64,000 nucleotides of DNA from Maribacter aestuarii (GTDB taxonomy: Bacteria > Bacteroidota > Bacteroidia > Flavobacteriales > Flavobacteriaceae). The position numbers were made by a program, and so were the translations under genes. This document shows positions 18,801-27,747 of the stretch, piece after piece. The stretch's first letter is position 1. Each line of letters begins with the position of its first letter. The notes under the pieces were generated by a model, which did no database searches, was not told the origin of the DNA, and worked only from the letters and a program-made list of their open reading frames with translations. The stretch spans positions 1,192,501 through 1,256,500 of the forward strand of contig NZ_CP107031.2 of NCBI RefSeq assembly GCF_027474845.2, read 5' to 3'.

Positions 18801-20352
18801 CTTTACTTTCCATAAAATCACTAATTTCCAATGGCTTATCCGTCGGGTTAGTAATTTCTAACGTATCATAAAACTCGTTTGGAAAAATCTGGTTCGTCAT
18901 CACATATTGACCTCCATTTATGAAAATTTCAATTGAGGAATGGTCCAAGAGGATGCGAACATCGATTTCACCATCGGGCAAATTTGAGAGCGGCATTTTC
19001 TGTACTCCCTGTGCAAAGTTATCCTTTAAATCTGTTTTGCCAGATTTTCTCCTATCAAAAATAAACTCATTATTCTTGCCGTCCATACCAAAAGAAAGAC
19101 TATCGCCCACAGTATTCTTTAGGTTAAGCAGCAGAGTACGGGCACTGGTCATGAACTGAATTTCGGAAGTGTTGCCATGTTGCAACTTCACATCCATAGC
19201 CTCATCTGATTTAATCATTAAGTCTTGTGCGTTATTACTAGAGGAAATAATTTCGTTGACACTTTCTACGGGATAGTTGAGAAGCTCATATACCTCATCA
19301 ACCTTTTTTAAGCTCAATTTTCTTGGTATGGTCATAGCACTACGCCACGTAGATGTGGGTGTGTCCCGAGCATAGTCCCAATTACTCATCCAGCCAATAA
19401 AGATGCGATCACCGTTAGGCACATTATTATAGGTTACCCCGGCATAATTATCCCTGCCCAAATCCAACCATCGGGTTGAATCTTGGTCCGTTGTAAATGT
19501 TTTACCATCAAAGTCACCAATGAAATATTGGGTGCCACTACCACCGTTTGGAGCACCAGGGTTGATACTGATCAATAGCACCCACTTTTCTTCATCGGTC
19601 CCATCTACCTTTATAGAAAACATGTCCGGGCATTCCCAAACTCCACCATGAGCACCTTCTTCTTTACCAAATTCGCTTACCTGTTCCCACTGTTTCAAAT
19701 CCGATGAATTCCAAATCTGCATATGATTTCCGGCCACCAATAGCATGGTCCACAACTGTAATTGGTCGTTCCAGAAAACCTTTGGATCCCTGAAATCTTT
19801 AATCCCTGGATTTTTAATTACAGGATTCCCCTCAAACTTGGTCCAACTATTCCCATTGTCCAAACTGTAGGCAATTCCTTGGGTCTGAAAATCGGTCCTA
19901 CCCGCTTGCTCGCCTTCCATAAGATGATACGTAAAAATGGCCACCATGGGCGGGTTTTCCAATGTGCCAAATCCTGAAGTGTTTTCGATGTCGATTACCG
20001 CACTCCCCGAGAATATTAGTCCATGCTCATCTGGAAAAAGAGCAATGGGTTTATGCTCCCAGTGAATCATATCCTTGCTAGTGGCATGACCCCAGTGCAT
20101 AGGCCCCCATACCGTACTGTCTGGGTAATATTGATAGAACAGATGGTATGTATCTTTGTAATAAACCAATCCATTTGGGTCGTTCATCCACTTTTCTTTG
20201 GGAGAAAAATGAAATTGAGGTCTATACGGTTCATTGTAAGAATCGTTTTTCATTGTATCTTCTGTTACCTCTACTTGTTTATCTTGATTCTTACATGAAA
20301 AAGTTGTCGCAACTATCGCAAAGATTAGAATGTGATAAAATATAACTTTCAT
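18781..20352 (-). CDS. GH32 glycosidase lipoprotein (levanase/inulinase/invertase)
   Basis: 523 residues from ATG 20352 (MKVIFYHILIFAIVATTFSC, SPII lipobox Cys20); an upstream ATG at 20394 only adds non-signal residues. GH32 motifs are WMNDPNG (nucleophile Asp58), FRDPKVFW (transition-state stabiliser) and WECPDMF (acid/base Glu). A C-terminal beta-sandwich follows, with IEIFINGG as in other GH32 enzymes. It should cleave beta-fructosyl bonds (levan, inulin or sucrose) at the cell surface or in the periplasm. No SusC/SusD or fructokinase genes are adjacent, so it is a lone gene. The exact substrate is not visible. Confidence 0.88.
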   Translation of the reverse strand: MKVIFYHILIFAIVATTFSCKNQDKQVEVTEDTMKNDSYNEPYRPQFHFSPKEKWMNDPNGLVYYKDTYHLFYQYYPDSTVWGPMHWGHATSKDMIHWEHKPIALFPDEHGLIFSGSAVIDIENTSGFGTLENPPMVAIFTYHLMEGEQAGRTDFQTQGIAYSLDNGNSWTKFEGNPVIKNPGIKDFRDPKVFWNDQLQLWTMLLVAGNHMQIWNSSDLKQWEQVSEFGKEEGAHGGVWECPDMFSIKVDGTDEEKWVLLISINPGAPNGGSGTQYFIGDFDGKTFTTDQDSTRWLDLGRDNYAGVTYNNVPNGDRIFIGWMSNWDYARDTPTSTWRSAMTIPRKLSLKKVDEVYELLNYPVESVNEIISSSNNAQDLMIKSDEAMDVKLQHGNTSEIQFMTSARTLLLNLKNTVGDSLSFGMDGKNNEFIFDRRKSGKTDLKDNFAQGVQKMPLSNLPDGEIDVRILLDHSSIEIFINGGQYVMTNQIFPNEFYDTLEITNPTDKPLEISDFMESKVNRIWD

Positions 20353-20405
20353 TTGATTTGTATTAATTTGACCTAAGGTCCTAGGCCCATACATCTCTAA
20401 AATAG

Positions 20406-20413
20406 TACCTTTG
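20406..20413 (+). promoter_or_regulatory. Promoter -7 box of the rhodanese operon
   Basis: TACCTTTG, a match to TAnnTTTG, 21 nt upstream of the ATG at 20435. No -33 TTG was found at the standard distance. Confidence 0.5.
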
Positions 20414-20434
20414 CGTAAATCTAAGTAAGATTCA

Positions 20435-20938
20435 ATGCGTTTTATTTCAACTTTATTTGTTTTGCTTTTGGTCCATTCTTATTCGTGGACACAAACGAAG
20501 ATGGATAAAACCCTAAAAAGGTTCAATAAGGAGTCCGTTCCTTATGTATCCGTAGCACAGCTGAAACCCGAGTCGGTCATTCTTTTAGATACCCGTAAAA
20601 AGGAAGAATATGATGTAAGCCACTTAAAAGAGGCCATTTGGATAGGGCATAAAGAGTTTGAAGAAAACGTTGTTCTGGAGAAGGTTCCCAATAAAAAGGA
20701 TTCCATTGTGGTATACTGCTCTATTGGTGTACGTTCTGAGAACATAGGGGAAAAGTTAATAGAAATGGGCTACCAAAATGTTCAAAACCTATATGGAGGG
20801 ATTTTTGAATGGAAAAATAATGGCGGAAAAGTTTATAATCTAAAGGGAAAAGAAACCGATAGCGTCCATGCTTTTAGCAAACATTGGGGAAAGCTTTTAC
20901 GACAGGGAGAAAAAGTCTACGATATACCGAACCCTTAA
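20435..20938 (+). CDS. Exported rhodanese-domain protein
   Basis: 167 residues. Signal peptide MRFISTLFVLLLVHSYSW. The rhodanese domain has the entrance motif VILLDTRKKEEYDVSHLKEA and the catalytic loop YCSIGVRSENI with an active-site Cys, so sulfurtransferase or thiol chemistry in the periplasm is plausible. It starts a cluster with two TIGR04282/TIGR04283-like transferases and a purine nucleoside phosphorylase, where rhodanese-like genes are often seen near arsenosugar-type genes. Its own role there is not established by the sequence. Confidence 0.8.
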   Translation: MRFISTLFVLLLVHSYSWTQTKMDKTLKRFNKESVPYVSVAQLKPESVILLDTRKKEEYDVSHLKEAIWIGHKEFEENVVLEKVPNKKDSIVVYCSIGVRSENIGEKLIEMGYQNVQNLYGGIFEWKNNGGKVYNLKGKETDSVHAFSKHWGKLLRQGEKVYDIPNP

Positions 20939-21026
20939 ATGAATTCGGAATAACCTTAACAACATATTTTTGGGAATACTACAAACTAAAAGAAATGTCC
21001 GGGACGAGAAAACAATCGATTTCCAT

Positions 21027-21641
21027 TTGGCAAATTCCAAAAACCTTTTACTGATCTTCACTAGAAATCCGGAGCTGGGTAAGTGTAAAACTCGGTTAGC
21101 CGCCAAAGTCGGAGACGAAGCTGCACTGGATATTTATAAGTTTCTACTTAACCATACGGTTGAAATTACCGAAGATTTATATGTAAAGAAATGTGTCTAT
21201 TATTCCGAGGAAATCTGGCAAGATGACATATGGGACAACACCATTTATGATAAAAAGGTACAGGTCGGGACAGATTTAGGGGAACGAATGGCAAATGCTT
21301 TCACTCAGGGTTTTGCTGCGGGATTTGAAAGAATTATCGTTATTGGAAGCGACATGTATGACTTGGACCAATCAGATTTACAGGAGTCTTTTACGGCTTT
21401 GGAGAATAATGACTACGTCATAGGCCCTGCGGTGGATGGTGGGTATTATCTTTTGGGAATGAAAAAATATAAACAGGAACTCTTCTCCAATAAGCAGTGG
21501 GGAAAAGACACCGTTCTGGAGGCAACGATGACCGATTTAAGTGATGAAAAAGTAGCGGTTCTTGCAGAGAAAAACGATATAGACCATTATGAGGACATTA
21601 AAGATATTAGGGTATTTGCCCCGTTTTTAAAACACATGTGA
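21027..21641 (+). CDS. TIGR04282-family transferase (rSAM/selenodomain-associated transferase 1)
   Basis: About 205 residues from TTG 21027 (MANSKNLLLIFTRNPELGKC); the frame is also open back to TTG 20970 and no ATG fits, so the start is uncertain. The family motifs are IFTRNPELGKCKTRLA at the N-terminus, VIGSDMYDL (about 107-115) and GPAVDGGYYLLGM (about 136-148), as in DUF2064/TIGR04282 glycosyltransferase-like proteins. Known members occur in arsenosugar or selenium-associated clusters with radical-SAM ArsS. The phosphorylase gene follows 1 nt after the stop. Cytoplasmic, no signal peptide. Confidence 0.78.
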   Translation: MANSKNLLLIFTRNPELGKCKTRLAAKVGDEAALDIYKFLLNHTVEITEDLYVKKCVYYSEEIWQDDIWDNTIYDKKVQVGTDLGERMANAFTQGFAAGFERIIVIGSDMYDLDQSDLQESFTALENNDYVIGPAVDGGYYLLGMKKYKQELFSNKQWGKDTVLEATMTDLSDEKVAVLAEKNDIDHYEDIKDIRVFAPFLKHM

Positions 21642-21642
21642 A

Positions 21643-22458
21643 ATGACAAAAAAACAATTGAACGAATCCGTTGCGCATTTAATAAACAAAGGATTTGATA
21701 AACCCGAAATTGGAATTGTACTTGGTACGGGATTAGGAAAATTGGTGGATGAGATTAGCGACCCGATCGAGGCACACTACAATCATATTCCATTCTTTCC
21801 TCTGGCAACGGTAGAATTTCATACCGGAAAACTGGTTTTCGGAACTATCGAGGAGAGAAAAGTAGTGGTTATGCAAGGTAGGTTCCATTTGTATGAAGGT
21901 TATGATTTTCTAGATATCACCTACCCGATTAGAGTTATGCACATGTTGGGCATTAAACAACTATTTATTTCCAATGCAGCAGGGGCGATTAATCTGGATT
22001 TTAAAAAGGGAGATATTATGCTGATTGAAGATCACATTAATCTGCAAGGTGGTTCACCTTTGGCGTTCAAAAATGTCTCCGAATTTGGGGAGCGTTTTAC
22101 CGATATGTCCGAACCTTATAACTTGGACATGCGTAAAAAACTAGAAAAAATAGCTTTGGATCAAAATATTTCACTTCAGAAAGGTGTGTACGCATCCGTT
22201 GTAGGACCCCAACTGGAAACCAAAGCGGAATATAGGATGTTGAAAATTTTAGGAGCTGATGCCGTAGGCATGAGTACCGTGCCTGAGGTAATCGTTGCCA
22301 ATCATCTAGGCTTACCTATCGTTGCCGTATCAGTACTTACAGATGAATGTGATCCGGATAATTTAAAACCGGTAGAGATTGCCGAAATCATAGCCATTGC
22401 CGAAGATACCGAGCCGAAAATGGTAAGATTGTTTCGCGAATTGATAAAGCTGTTGTAA
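21643..22458 (+). CDS. punA: Purine nucleoside phosphorylase
   Basis: 271 residues, the trimeric PNP-I type. Visible motifs are GIVLGTGLGKL (phosphate-binding loop), MQGRFHLYEGY, ISNAAGAIN, GPQLETKAEYRM and GMSTVPEVIVANHLGL, including the Glu and Asn regions for purine binding. It cleaves purine ribosides with phosphate to base and ribose-1-phosphate. It lies between two rSAM-associated transferases, so besides salvage it could release adenine from an arsenosugar-type nucleoside; that is inference from neighbours. Length is standard and the gene is intact. Confidence 0.9.
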   Translation: MTKKQLNESVAHLINKGFDKPEIGIVLGTGLGKLVDEISDPIEAHYNHIPFFPLATVEFHTGKLVFGTIEERKVVVMQGRFHLYEGYDFLDITYPIRVMHMLGIKQLFISNAAGAINLDFKKGDIMLIEDHINLQGGSPLAFKNVSEFGERFTDMSEPYNLDMRKKLEKIALDQNISLQKGVYASVVGPQLETKAEYRMLKILGADAVGMSTVPEVIVANHLGLPIVAVSVLTDECDPDNLKPVEIAEIIAIAEDTEPKMVRLFRELIKLL

Positions 22459-22505
22459 GCCATAGGCAGTTTGACCTACTAATAAGAGTAGATGATTTTT
22501 TCCCT

Positions 22506-23210
22506 ATGATCAGAGACAATCCTGTAATTAGTATCATTATCCCCGTTCTTAACGAGGAAAACTATATTAAAAAAGTATTACAGCGTATCGCCGAAAATTC
22601 CTCAACAAGCAGGATTATAGAAATTTTGGTGATTGATGGGGGCAGCTCGGACAACACCATACTGGAGGCATCCAAACTTGGCGCAAGGGTTGTTTCTGCT
22701 AAGAGGGGAAGAGCAACCCAAATGAATTTAGGAGCAACTTTAGCAACCGGAGACATTCTGTACTTCTTACATGTAGACACTTTACCTCCCGAACATTTTG
22801 ATAGGGATATTCTAAGAGCCTACGCCGACGGATTTCATGTGGGCTGTTTCAGAATGCGGTTTGATTCTAACCACCCTATTCTCCGTTTTTTTGCATGGTG
22901 TACTAAGATAAATACGCAAATATGCCGTGGCGGGGACCAGTCGTTATTCATTACGAAGCAACTGTTTAAAAAGGCTGGTGGTTTTGATGAGGCCTACACC
23001 ATATATGAGGACAATGAATTTGTAAGAAGAATCTATAAACTAGCGCAGTTCAAGATTTTGCCGAATACTGTTAAAACCTCAGCAAGAAGATACCGTAAAA
23101 AAGGAATAATGACCCTGCAATGTCATTTTGGAATGATTCATCTCAAATATTATATGGGAGCCCAGCCCGAGGAATTGTATGAATATTACCGGAAATATAT
23201 CCTAGTTTAA
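22506..23210 (+). CDS. TIGR04283-family GT2-like glycosyltransferase (rSAM/selenodomain-associated transferase 2)
   Basis: 234 residues. GT2 core: SIIIPVLNEENYI, LVIDGGSSDNT (donor-binding Asp), GRATQMNLGA, YFLHVDTLPP (DxD-like) and GGDQSLFITKQLF with KKAGGFDEAYTIYEDNEF. The GRAxQMN and GDQ elements mark the TIGR04283 subfamily, which is paired with TIGR04282 in arsenosugar clusters. It comes 48 nt after the phosphorylase gene. No membrane helix. The acceptor and donor cannot be read from the sequence. Confidence 0.85.
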   Translation: MIRDNPVISIIIPVLNEENYIKKVLQRIAENSSTSRIIEILVIDGGSSDNTILEASKLGARVVSAKRGRATQMNLGATLATGDILYFLHVDTLPPEHFDRDILRAYADGFHVGCFRMRFDSNHPILRFFAWCTKINTQICRGGDQSLFITKQLFKKAGGFDEAYTIYEDNEFVRRIYKLAQFKILPNTVKTSARRYRKKGIMTLQCHFGMIHLKYYMGAQPEELYEYYRKYILV

Positions 23211-23216
23211 CGGTTT

Positions 23217-24248
23217 TTATTCTCCTTCAAAATCCAACAATACGCCTTCAGAAATCCATTTGGCCAAGGCTTGTCTGTTATCGGGGTCCAGGATTCTTCT
23301 TTGATCTTTCTTATTCTTGATGTTTCCTATTTCAATAAAGGTCATAGCCGGATGGGTTTTCTTTACTAAATAAAGGGAAGTCCGATCTAGAAAGGTTCCG
23401 GAGTAGGTCCTATTGGGTTGGTATTTCTTGTATTTTTCTTTGAAGGTCTTATGAATGCTTTCAGCCAGTTTTTTTCCGTTCCTGCTCTTCGCGTGGTGAT
23501 AGAAAAAAACATCAATATTTTCCCCTTTACTCCTACTGTCCACATGTGTTACGATTAAACGTTGGTATTTACCCCTATTTTTTTGATAGAGATCGTTCAC
23601 AATCTCCACCCGTTGTTTTAACCGAGCAACTTGATTTAATGGTATGACTTTATTCGGATAAGCAACCTCATCACGATCTATTTCCAAAATACGCTCGTCC
23701 CGTATGCCATCATTCTCATCCTGTATAATTATATAAACGGTAGCTCCGTGGGACAACAGCTCCTTGGCCAACCGCAGGGTAATATCGTAAGCATATTCAT
23801 CTTCCGCAATGGATTTGCCTGCATAGTTTGCCATAGCGCCCGGATCGGGTCCGCCATGACCGGAAACGAGATAATAGATGTTCCCTATTAGTCTTTCACT
23901 TTTTGAAAGGACCATCTCGTGCTTTTTACCGAATATCTCAAAAACATCACCTTCAATTTCCTTTACTTCTTCAGCTATTTTTTGAAGCGAGTCCACAACA
24001 GGAACCGTATCCAAAATAATTTTTGGCACTAGGTATTGTCGCCCTTCGTACAAGTGTACGCTATCCCTAAGGTTGTTCGTATTTAAATCAAGGAATGCGT
24101 CGTAATAGTCGTATGGGTTCACGCCCTGTTTTCTAAGTAAGGATAATACCCCGTCACCTTTTTCAGCAGTAACAGTGAGTAGACTGTCTTGCGCCAAAAG
24201 ACCTTTGGCGCATAAAAACACGAGGATTATAAAAACGGACTTTCCCAT
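23217..24248 (-). CDS. N-acetylmuramoyl-L-alanine amidase with a LysM-like N-terminal region
   Basis: 343 residues from ATG 24248 (MGKSVFIILVFLCAKGLLAQ signal). Residues about 25-90 form a LysM-like unit (KGDGVLSLLRKQGVNPYDYYDAFLDLN). The catalytic Amidase_3 domain keeps its zinc-binding and catalytic residues: SGHGGPDPGAMA, then ED before EYAYDITL, HVDSRS, and FIEIGN near the C-terminus. It would cut the amide between MurNAc and the stem peptide during cell separation or wall turnover. The next gene downstream in transcription order on the other side, at 24300-25247, is a degenerate copy. Confidence 0.85.
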   Translation of the reverse strand: MGKSVFIILVFLCAKGLLAQDSLLTVTAEKGDGVLSLLRKQGVNPYDYYDAFLDLNTNNLRDSVHLYEGRQYLVPKIILDTVPVVDSLQKIAEEVKEIEGDVFEIFGKKHEMVLSKSERLIGNIYYLVSGHGGPDPGAMANYAGKSIAEDEYAYDITLRLAKELLSHGATVYIIIQDENDGIRDERILEIDRDEVAYPNKVIPLNQVARLKQRVEIVNDLYQKNRGKYQRLIVTHVDSRSKGENIDVFFYHHAKSRNGKKLAESIHKTFKEKYKKYQPNRTYSGTFLDRTSLYLVKKTHPAMTFIEIGNIKNKKDQRRILDPDNRQALAKWISEGVLLDFEGE

Positions 24249-24299
24249 TGGGTTTTTTAAATACAAAGTTTATGTCGAAAGGGATTTCAAATGGGAGGT

Positions 24300-25247
24300 T
24301 TAATCACTGAAATCCGTATTTGAATAGTCCTTAAGAATACCAGAGGTAATTAATTCTGCAATGTTCGTTTCTATTGATTTTACTTTCCCTTCTTTTTTGG
24401 AAACGTCAAAATTTAGGTCGATAGTTGTAACTGAAGGTAAAACGTTATTAGAGAAATAAATCGTTGCTTCATTATGTAATGGAGGAGTGTCCTCCTCATT
24501 AATAACAATACTTTTCCAGTTTTTCTTGAATATATCCCGAATATTACTGGCAAGGTTCTTTCCATCGATACTGGTATCAAAATGATGCACGGAAACTGCC
24601 GAAACCTTTATATCGGTAGATTTTTCTTGTACGAGCAATAAGCGTTGATACTTACCATTGTTCCTGAGGTATCTTTTATTGATAGCTGATACGTAAGCCC
24701 CGAATTCCTTCTTTTTTAATACAATGCCGTCCTCTTCTGCTTCCCCTGTGTTTTCCACAATTTCCTTTTCGTAAATGTAAACCTTAGCTCCTCTTACCAA
24801 CAAATCATTTGCTAATCGTACCATGAAATCCGGAGTGAATTCCGTATAATCAGATGGTCTCGATTCTTTGGTATACATTAAGTGATACACTGAATTGTTC
24901 AGCGTACTGTCCTTAAGTCTCATTTGTCCCAATGCCGAATCAAAAATGGGTCGCTCTTCAGATTTGACCACATCAATTCTAGTTCCCATATTTTTAAAGG
25001 AATCAGGCGCATCAGGCAACAAATAGGTTGCACCAACCATGAGTTCGCTCCCATTTCGGATATTCTTCTCATTTAAGGTGAGAAAATCAGCGTAATACTT
25101 AATAGGATTCATCCCGCTCTTCCGGAGAACAGAAAATATGCCATCGCCGTTTTCAGCTATGACCTTATTATGGGTGCTTTGTGAGTGAAGTAGATTGACG
25201 ATTAGGGAGCAAAAAAATAGTAAGCTGAATGATATGCGCAAGCCCAT
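24300..25247 (-). CDS. Amidase paralogue lacking catalytic residues (pseudoenzyme)
   Basis: 315 residues from ATG 25247 (MGLRISFSLLFFCSLIVNLL signal). Same layout as the neighbouring amidase: LysM-like unit (ENGDGIFSVLRKSGMNPIKYYADFLTLN), then an Amidase_3-like domain (FMVRLANDLLVRGAKVYIYEKE, GKYQRLLLVQEK, HHFDTSIDGKNLASNIRDIF). The segment aligned with HGGPDPGA reads TKESRPSD, and the expected Glu, the second His and the terminal FIEIGN are also changed, so the zinc site is lost. It is an open, full-length frame, hence a likely non-catalytic regulator or a decayed copy still coding. Confidence 0.75.
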   Translation of the reverse strand: MGLRISFSLLFFCSLIVNLLHSQSTHNKVIAENGDGIFSVLRKSGMNPIKYYADFLTLNEKNIRNGSELMVGATYLLPDAPDSFKNMGTRIDVVKSEERPIFDSALGQMRLKDSTLNNSVYHLMYTKESRPSDYTEFTPDFMVRLANDLLVRGAKVYIYEKEIVENTGEAEEDGIVLKKKEFGAYVSAINKRYLRNNGKYQRLLLVQEKSTDIKVSAVSVHHFDTSIDGKNLASNIRDIFKKNWKSIVINEEDTPPLHNEATIYFSNNVLPSVTTIDLNFDVSKKEGKVKSIETNIAELITSGILKDYSNTDFSD

Positions 25248-25275
25248 AAAATTATATTTATGGATACAAATATGC

Positions 25276-25446
25276 CTAAAAATATGATTCAAGTCCAAAA
25301 ACAATTTCCCGATCTCCATCCTTGGTAATGACAATCCCGTAGTCAATCTTGAAAATGGCATTGAATATGCGCTTGTGCATGAACAGTAATCCAGCACCAG
25401 AATAGATTCTGATATTCTGTTCATCTACAAAATCACTACAATTACC
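25276..25446 (-). pseudogene. C-terminal fragment of an outer-membrane barrel protein
   Basis: In one minus-strand frame, 56 residues read as barrel strands: NIRIYSGAGLLFM, FNAIFKIDYGIVIT and DREIVFGLESYF, with a C-terminal Phe before the stop as usual for outer-membrane proteins. The frame is closed upstream by a stop at 25447-25449, and the GH113-like gene ends 43 nt further on, so only the tail of the gene is left. It resembles the last strands of a BamA/surface-antigen or OMP family. This part also overlaps the extra N-terminal open stretch of the amidase paralogue in another frame. Confidence 0.5.
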
Positions 25447-25492
25447 TTAAGATTCTTAAGTTTTGTTTGTGACAATAGAAACGGACCATATC

Positions 25493-26500
25493 TCAATTGG
25501 AGAATGATTTGTAGTGCTCCTGTATGACTTTTTGTGCTGGTTTGTTTTGAGGGGTGAAACGATTATCTTGATTTCCCCCAGAATTTTCATGCTGTATGAA
25601 CCATTTCCAAACATAACCTCCCGCAAACCAATCCTCATTCCAGAATTCATCAAAAATGGCTTTTTTGGCATTTGCCTGAGCGACCATATTAGCTTGATCT
25701 TCATTATTATCCACTAGCCATGGTTTCTTTGCAGTATAGTCCATACTTCTATAGCCAAATTCGGTAAACAGGACTGGTTTGCCGTTGAGCTGAGCAACCT
25801 CTGTAATTTTTTCTTTCCAAGGTTGCCAACCCATCCGTAACTCCTCAACGGTAGGTGTTTGGGATTCCGATAAGGGGAAATAAGCATCAATACCTATGAA
25901 ATCCAACTCTTTCCAAAAAGAGGTTCTTTTGTACTCGTCCCAATTAGCCGCATAGGTGAGCTTTCCTTTATAGGTGGCCCTTATTTTTTTTATTAGGCGT
26001 TGCCAGTATTCCGGTCTGTTTTCCACAAATTTTTCCAGTTCGGTGCCAATGCATAAAATCGGAACTTTGGTCTCCTCGGCCAGTTCTGCGTAGTTCAATA
26101 TGAATTTATCATAAGAGGCCTCCAATTGTTTCCAATTTTCTTCGGACTCCATTTCTATGGTTCCAGTGAACTGACCCCTACTCACCCAAATCTGGGGTTT
26201 GATCATTACAGAAATTCCATTCCGTTGCAATAACTCAATATATTGCTTAGCCCCTTCCCTAGTTTCACCGTACCACTGCCTTTCTGTGTCAAAGATGATT
26301 TCTGGATGGCTTATTTCCCTAATAAAACCAAAGGGCATCACTGCCGCGCTGTTCGCGTGTACTTTTAAAAGTTCATCTACGTGATTTTGCAGCACTTTTT
26401 CCCTAGATGCAACAAAACTAACGCCGTTTATCTTTGTTTGCGCTTCCCCGGAGCAGGAGAACTGTAGTAGTATGATAAGTAAGAGGACGAATCTTGTCAT
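25493..26500 (-). CDS. GH113-like TIM-barrel glycoside hydrolase lipoprotein
   Basis: 335 residues; N-terminus MTRFVLLLIILLQFSC is an SPII signal with Cys16. The fold looks like a (beta/alpha)8 barrel of the GH113 beta-mannanase type: INGVSFVA at the start, PQIWVSRGQF, ILCIGTELEKF with the acid/base Glu, IGIDAYFPL, and VLFTEFGYRS with the nucleophile Glu, then GGYVWKWF. Both catalytic Glu are present. Substrate is probably a beta-mannan or related glycan; this is by family. It sits between the barrel fragment and the DUF547 gene on the same strand. Confidence 0.75.
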   Translation of the reverse strand: MTRFVLLLIILLQFSCSGEAQTKINGVSFVASREKVLQNHVDELLKVHANSAAVMPFGFIREISHPEIIFDTERQWYGETREGAKQYIELLQRNGISVMIKPQIWVSRGQFTGTIEMESEENWKQLEASYDKFILNYAELAEETKVPILCIGTELEKFVENRPEYWQRLIKKIRATYKGKLTYAANWDEYKRTSFWKELDFIGIDAYFPLSESQTPTVEELRMGWQPWKEKITEVAQLNGKPVLFTEFGYRSMDYTAKKPWLVDNNEDQANMVAQANAKKAIFDEFWNEDWFAGGYVWKWFIQHENSGGNQDNRFTPQNKPAQKVIQEHYKSFSN

Positions 26501-26759
26501 AATCAGGAAAATAAACCTCTAATTTAAATAATAATATCATTTTTTTTAAATAATCTGCAGTAATCCCATGTTAAAGGTCAATCCCTAAAATAAATTAGTA
26601 TCGCCTACATGAGTGTCCAACATGAACAAATAATTCATTGGATACATCTATCAATACTTATCAGTACCAACTATGGCTATGAAACCTTGCGTGAAATTTT
26701 TAATAAGAGAGCACAAATCCGGTATCAGGAGAACGCAGATTTAAAGGCAAAAAGGACAC

Positions 26760-27473
26760 TTAATTCTTCATATCATTCAACGTCCAATCATAAGGGTAAT
26801 ATGAGATTTTACTATCTTCCGATAGTTTGTCTTTCCTGTATTTATTGATGAAATCTAAGATACTTCCGTACTGTTCAAAATCGCCCTTGTACCATTCAAA
26901 AATTTGGGATACACCTATCTTTGTGTTGTTCACTTTAATAAAGTCCGGATCGTTGAGGGCTTTTACGGTCTGTTGTTCCAATTGAGCATCTAAACGTTCG
27001 GGGCTATAGGCCATAGCTATTATGGGTGGGCATCCAAGCCCAGCGCACACCAAGACAAAATGAAAGCGGGCCTCTTTGGGAAAATTTGCCCTTAGCAACT
27101 TGTTCTCTATATCATTCAAGGTTATCTGTTCGCCTCCTACATCATGTTTCTTTTTATCAAAAAAACCGGGAACGTCTAGAGGCGATTTTAATGGATAATT
27201 TTCTACAATTCCATCAATGACCAATAAGTTGTAAGTATTGATCCAAAATGCTTGATAGGTCTTTGCATCTGCTTTGGAAACAATTAGCTTTTTTGCCTGA
27301 GAAATCAAATCTTTTAATGGAGCTGGATTCGCTTTGATCGAATTGTAATCTACTCTACCGTTTTTTACATTCTCTTTAAGGAAGGCGTTTGTTTGCGCAA
27401 AATAGGAATCCGTATGCTGTGCCTCCACTATACTTATAAAACCAATAAAAAATAAGGCGAATAACTTTTTCAT
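26760..27473 (-). CDS. Exported DUF547 protein
   Basis: 237 residues with signal peptide MKKLFALFFIGFISIVEA. DUF547 hallmarks are AFWINTYNLLVIDGIV, LNDIENKLLRANFP and HFVLVCAGLGCPPI, including the conserved Asn, His and Cys, which suggest a cysteine-hydrolase-like fold. Function is unknown. 259 nt separate it from the GH113-like gene downstream. The short plus-strand frame overlapping its 3' end is not supported as a gene. Confidence 0.82.
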   Translation of the reverse strand: MKKLFALFFIGFISIVEAQHTDSYFAQTNAFLKENVKNGRVDYNSIKANPAPLKDLISQAKKLIVSKADAKTYQAFWINTYNLLVIDGIVENYPLKSPLDVPGFFDKKKHDVGGEQITLNDIENKLLRANFPKEARFHFVLVCAGLGCPPIIAMAYSPERLDAQLEQQTVKALNDPDFIKVNNTKIGVSQIFEWYKGDFEQYGSILDFINKYRKDKLSEDSKISYYPYDWTLNDMKN

Positions 27474-27747
27474 TTAATTTAACTGAAATTAATTAGCAAT
27501 GGCTTCTTAGGTCGTTTATCTTGTGCAGACCCTACATTTCCTATCCCGATTTTTGGAATTATTTAAGATTACATCAAATAGGATATCTATATACAATGAC
27601 GGCTTTTTTTCTAGTTTGATGAGCTATTGTACTTAAATTCTCACTAATTTATGCCCGATTAAGTTGGAATTTAAATCCATTCTAAATTAGAATTAAATGT
27701 TAAGGAAGTATCTTTAAAATCGACCCAACAACCGTGAAATTGAATTT

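Noticed and set aside
26609..26848. Plus-strand open frame of 79 codons
   Set aside because: It overlaps the 3' end of the supported DUF547 gene and has no signal, domain or promoter.
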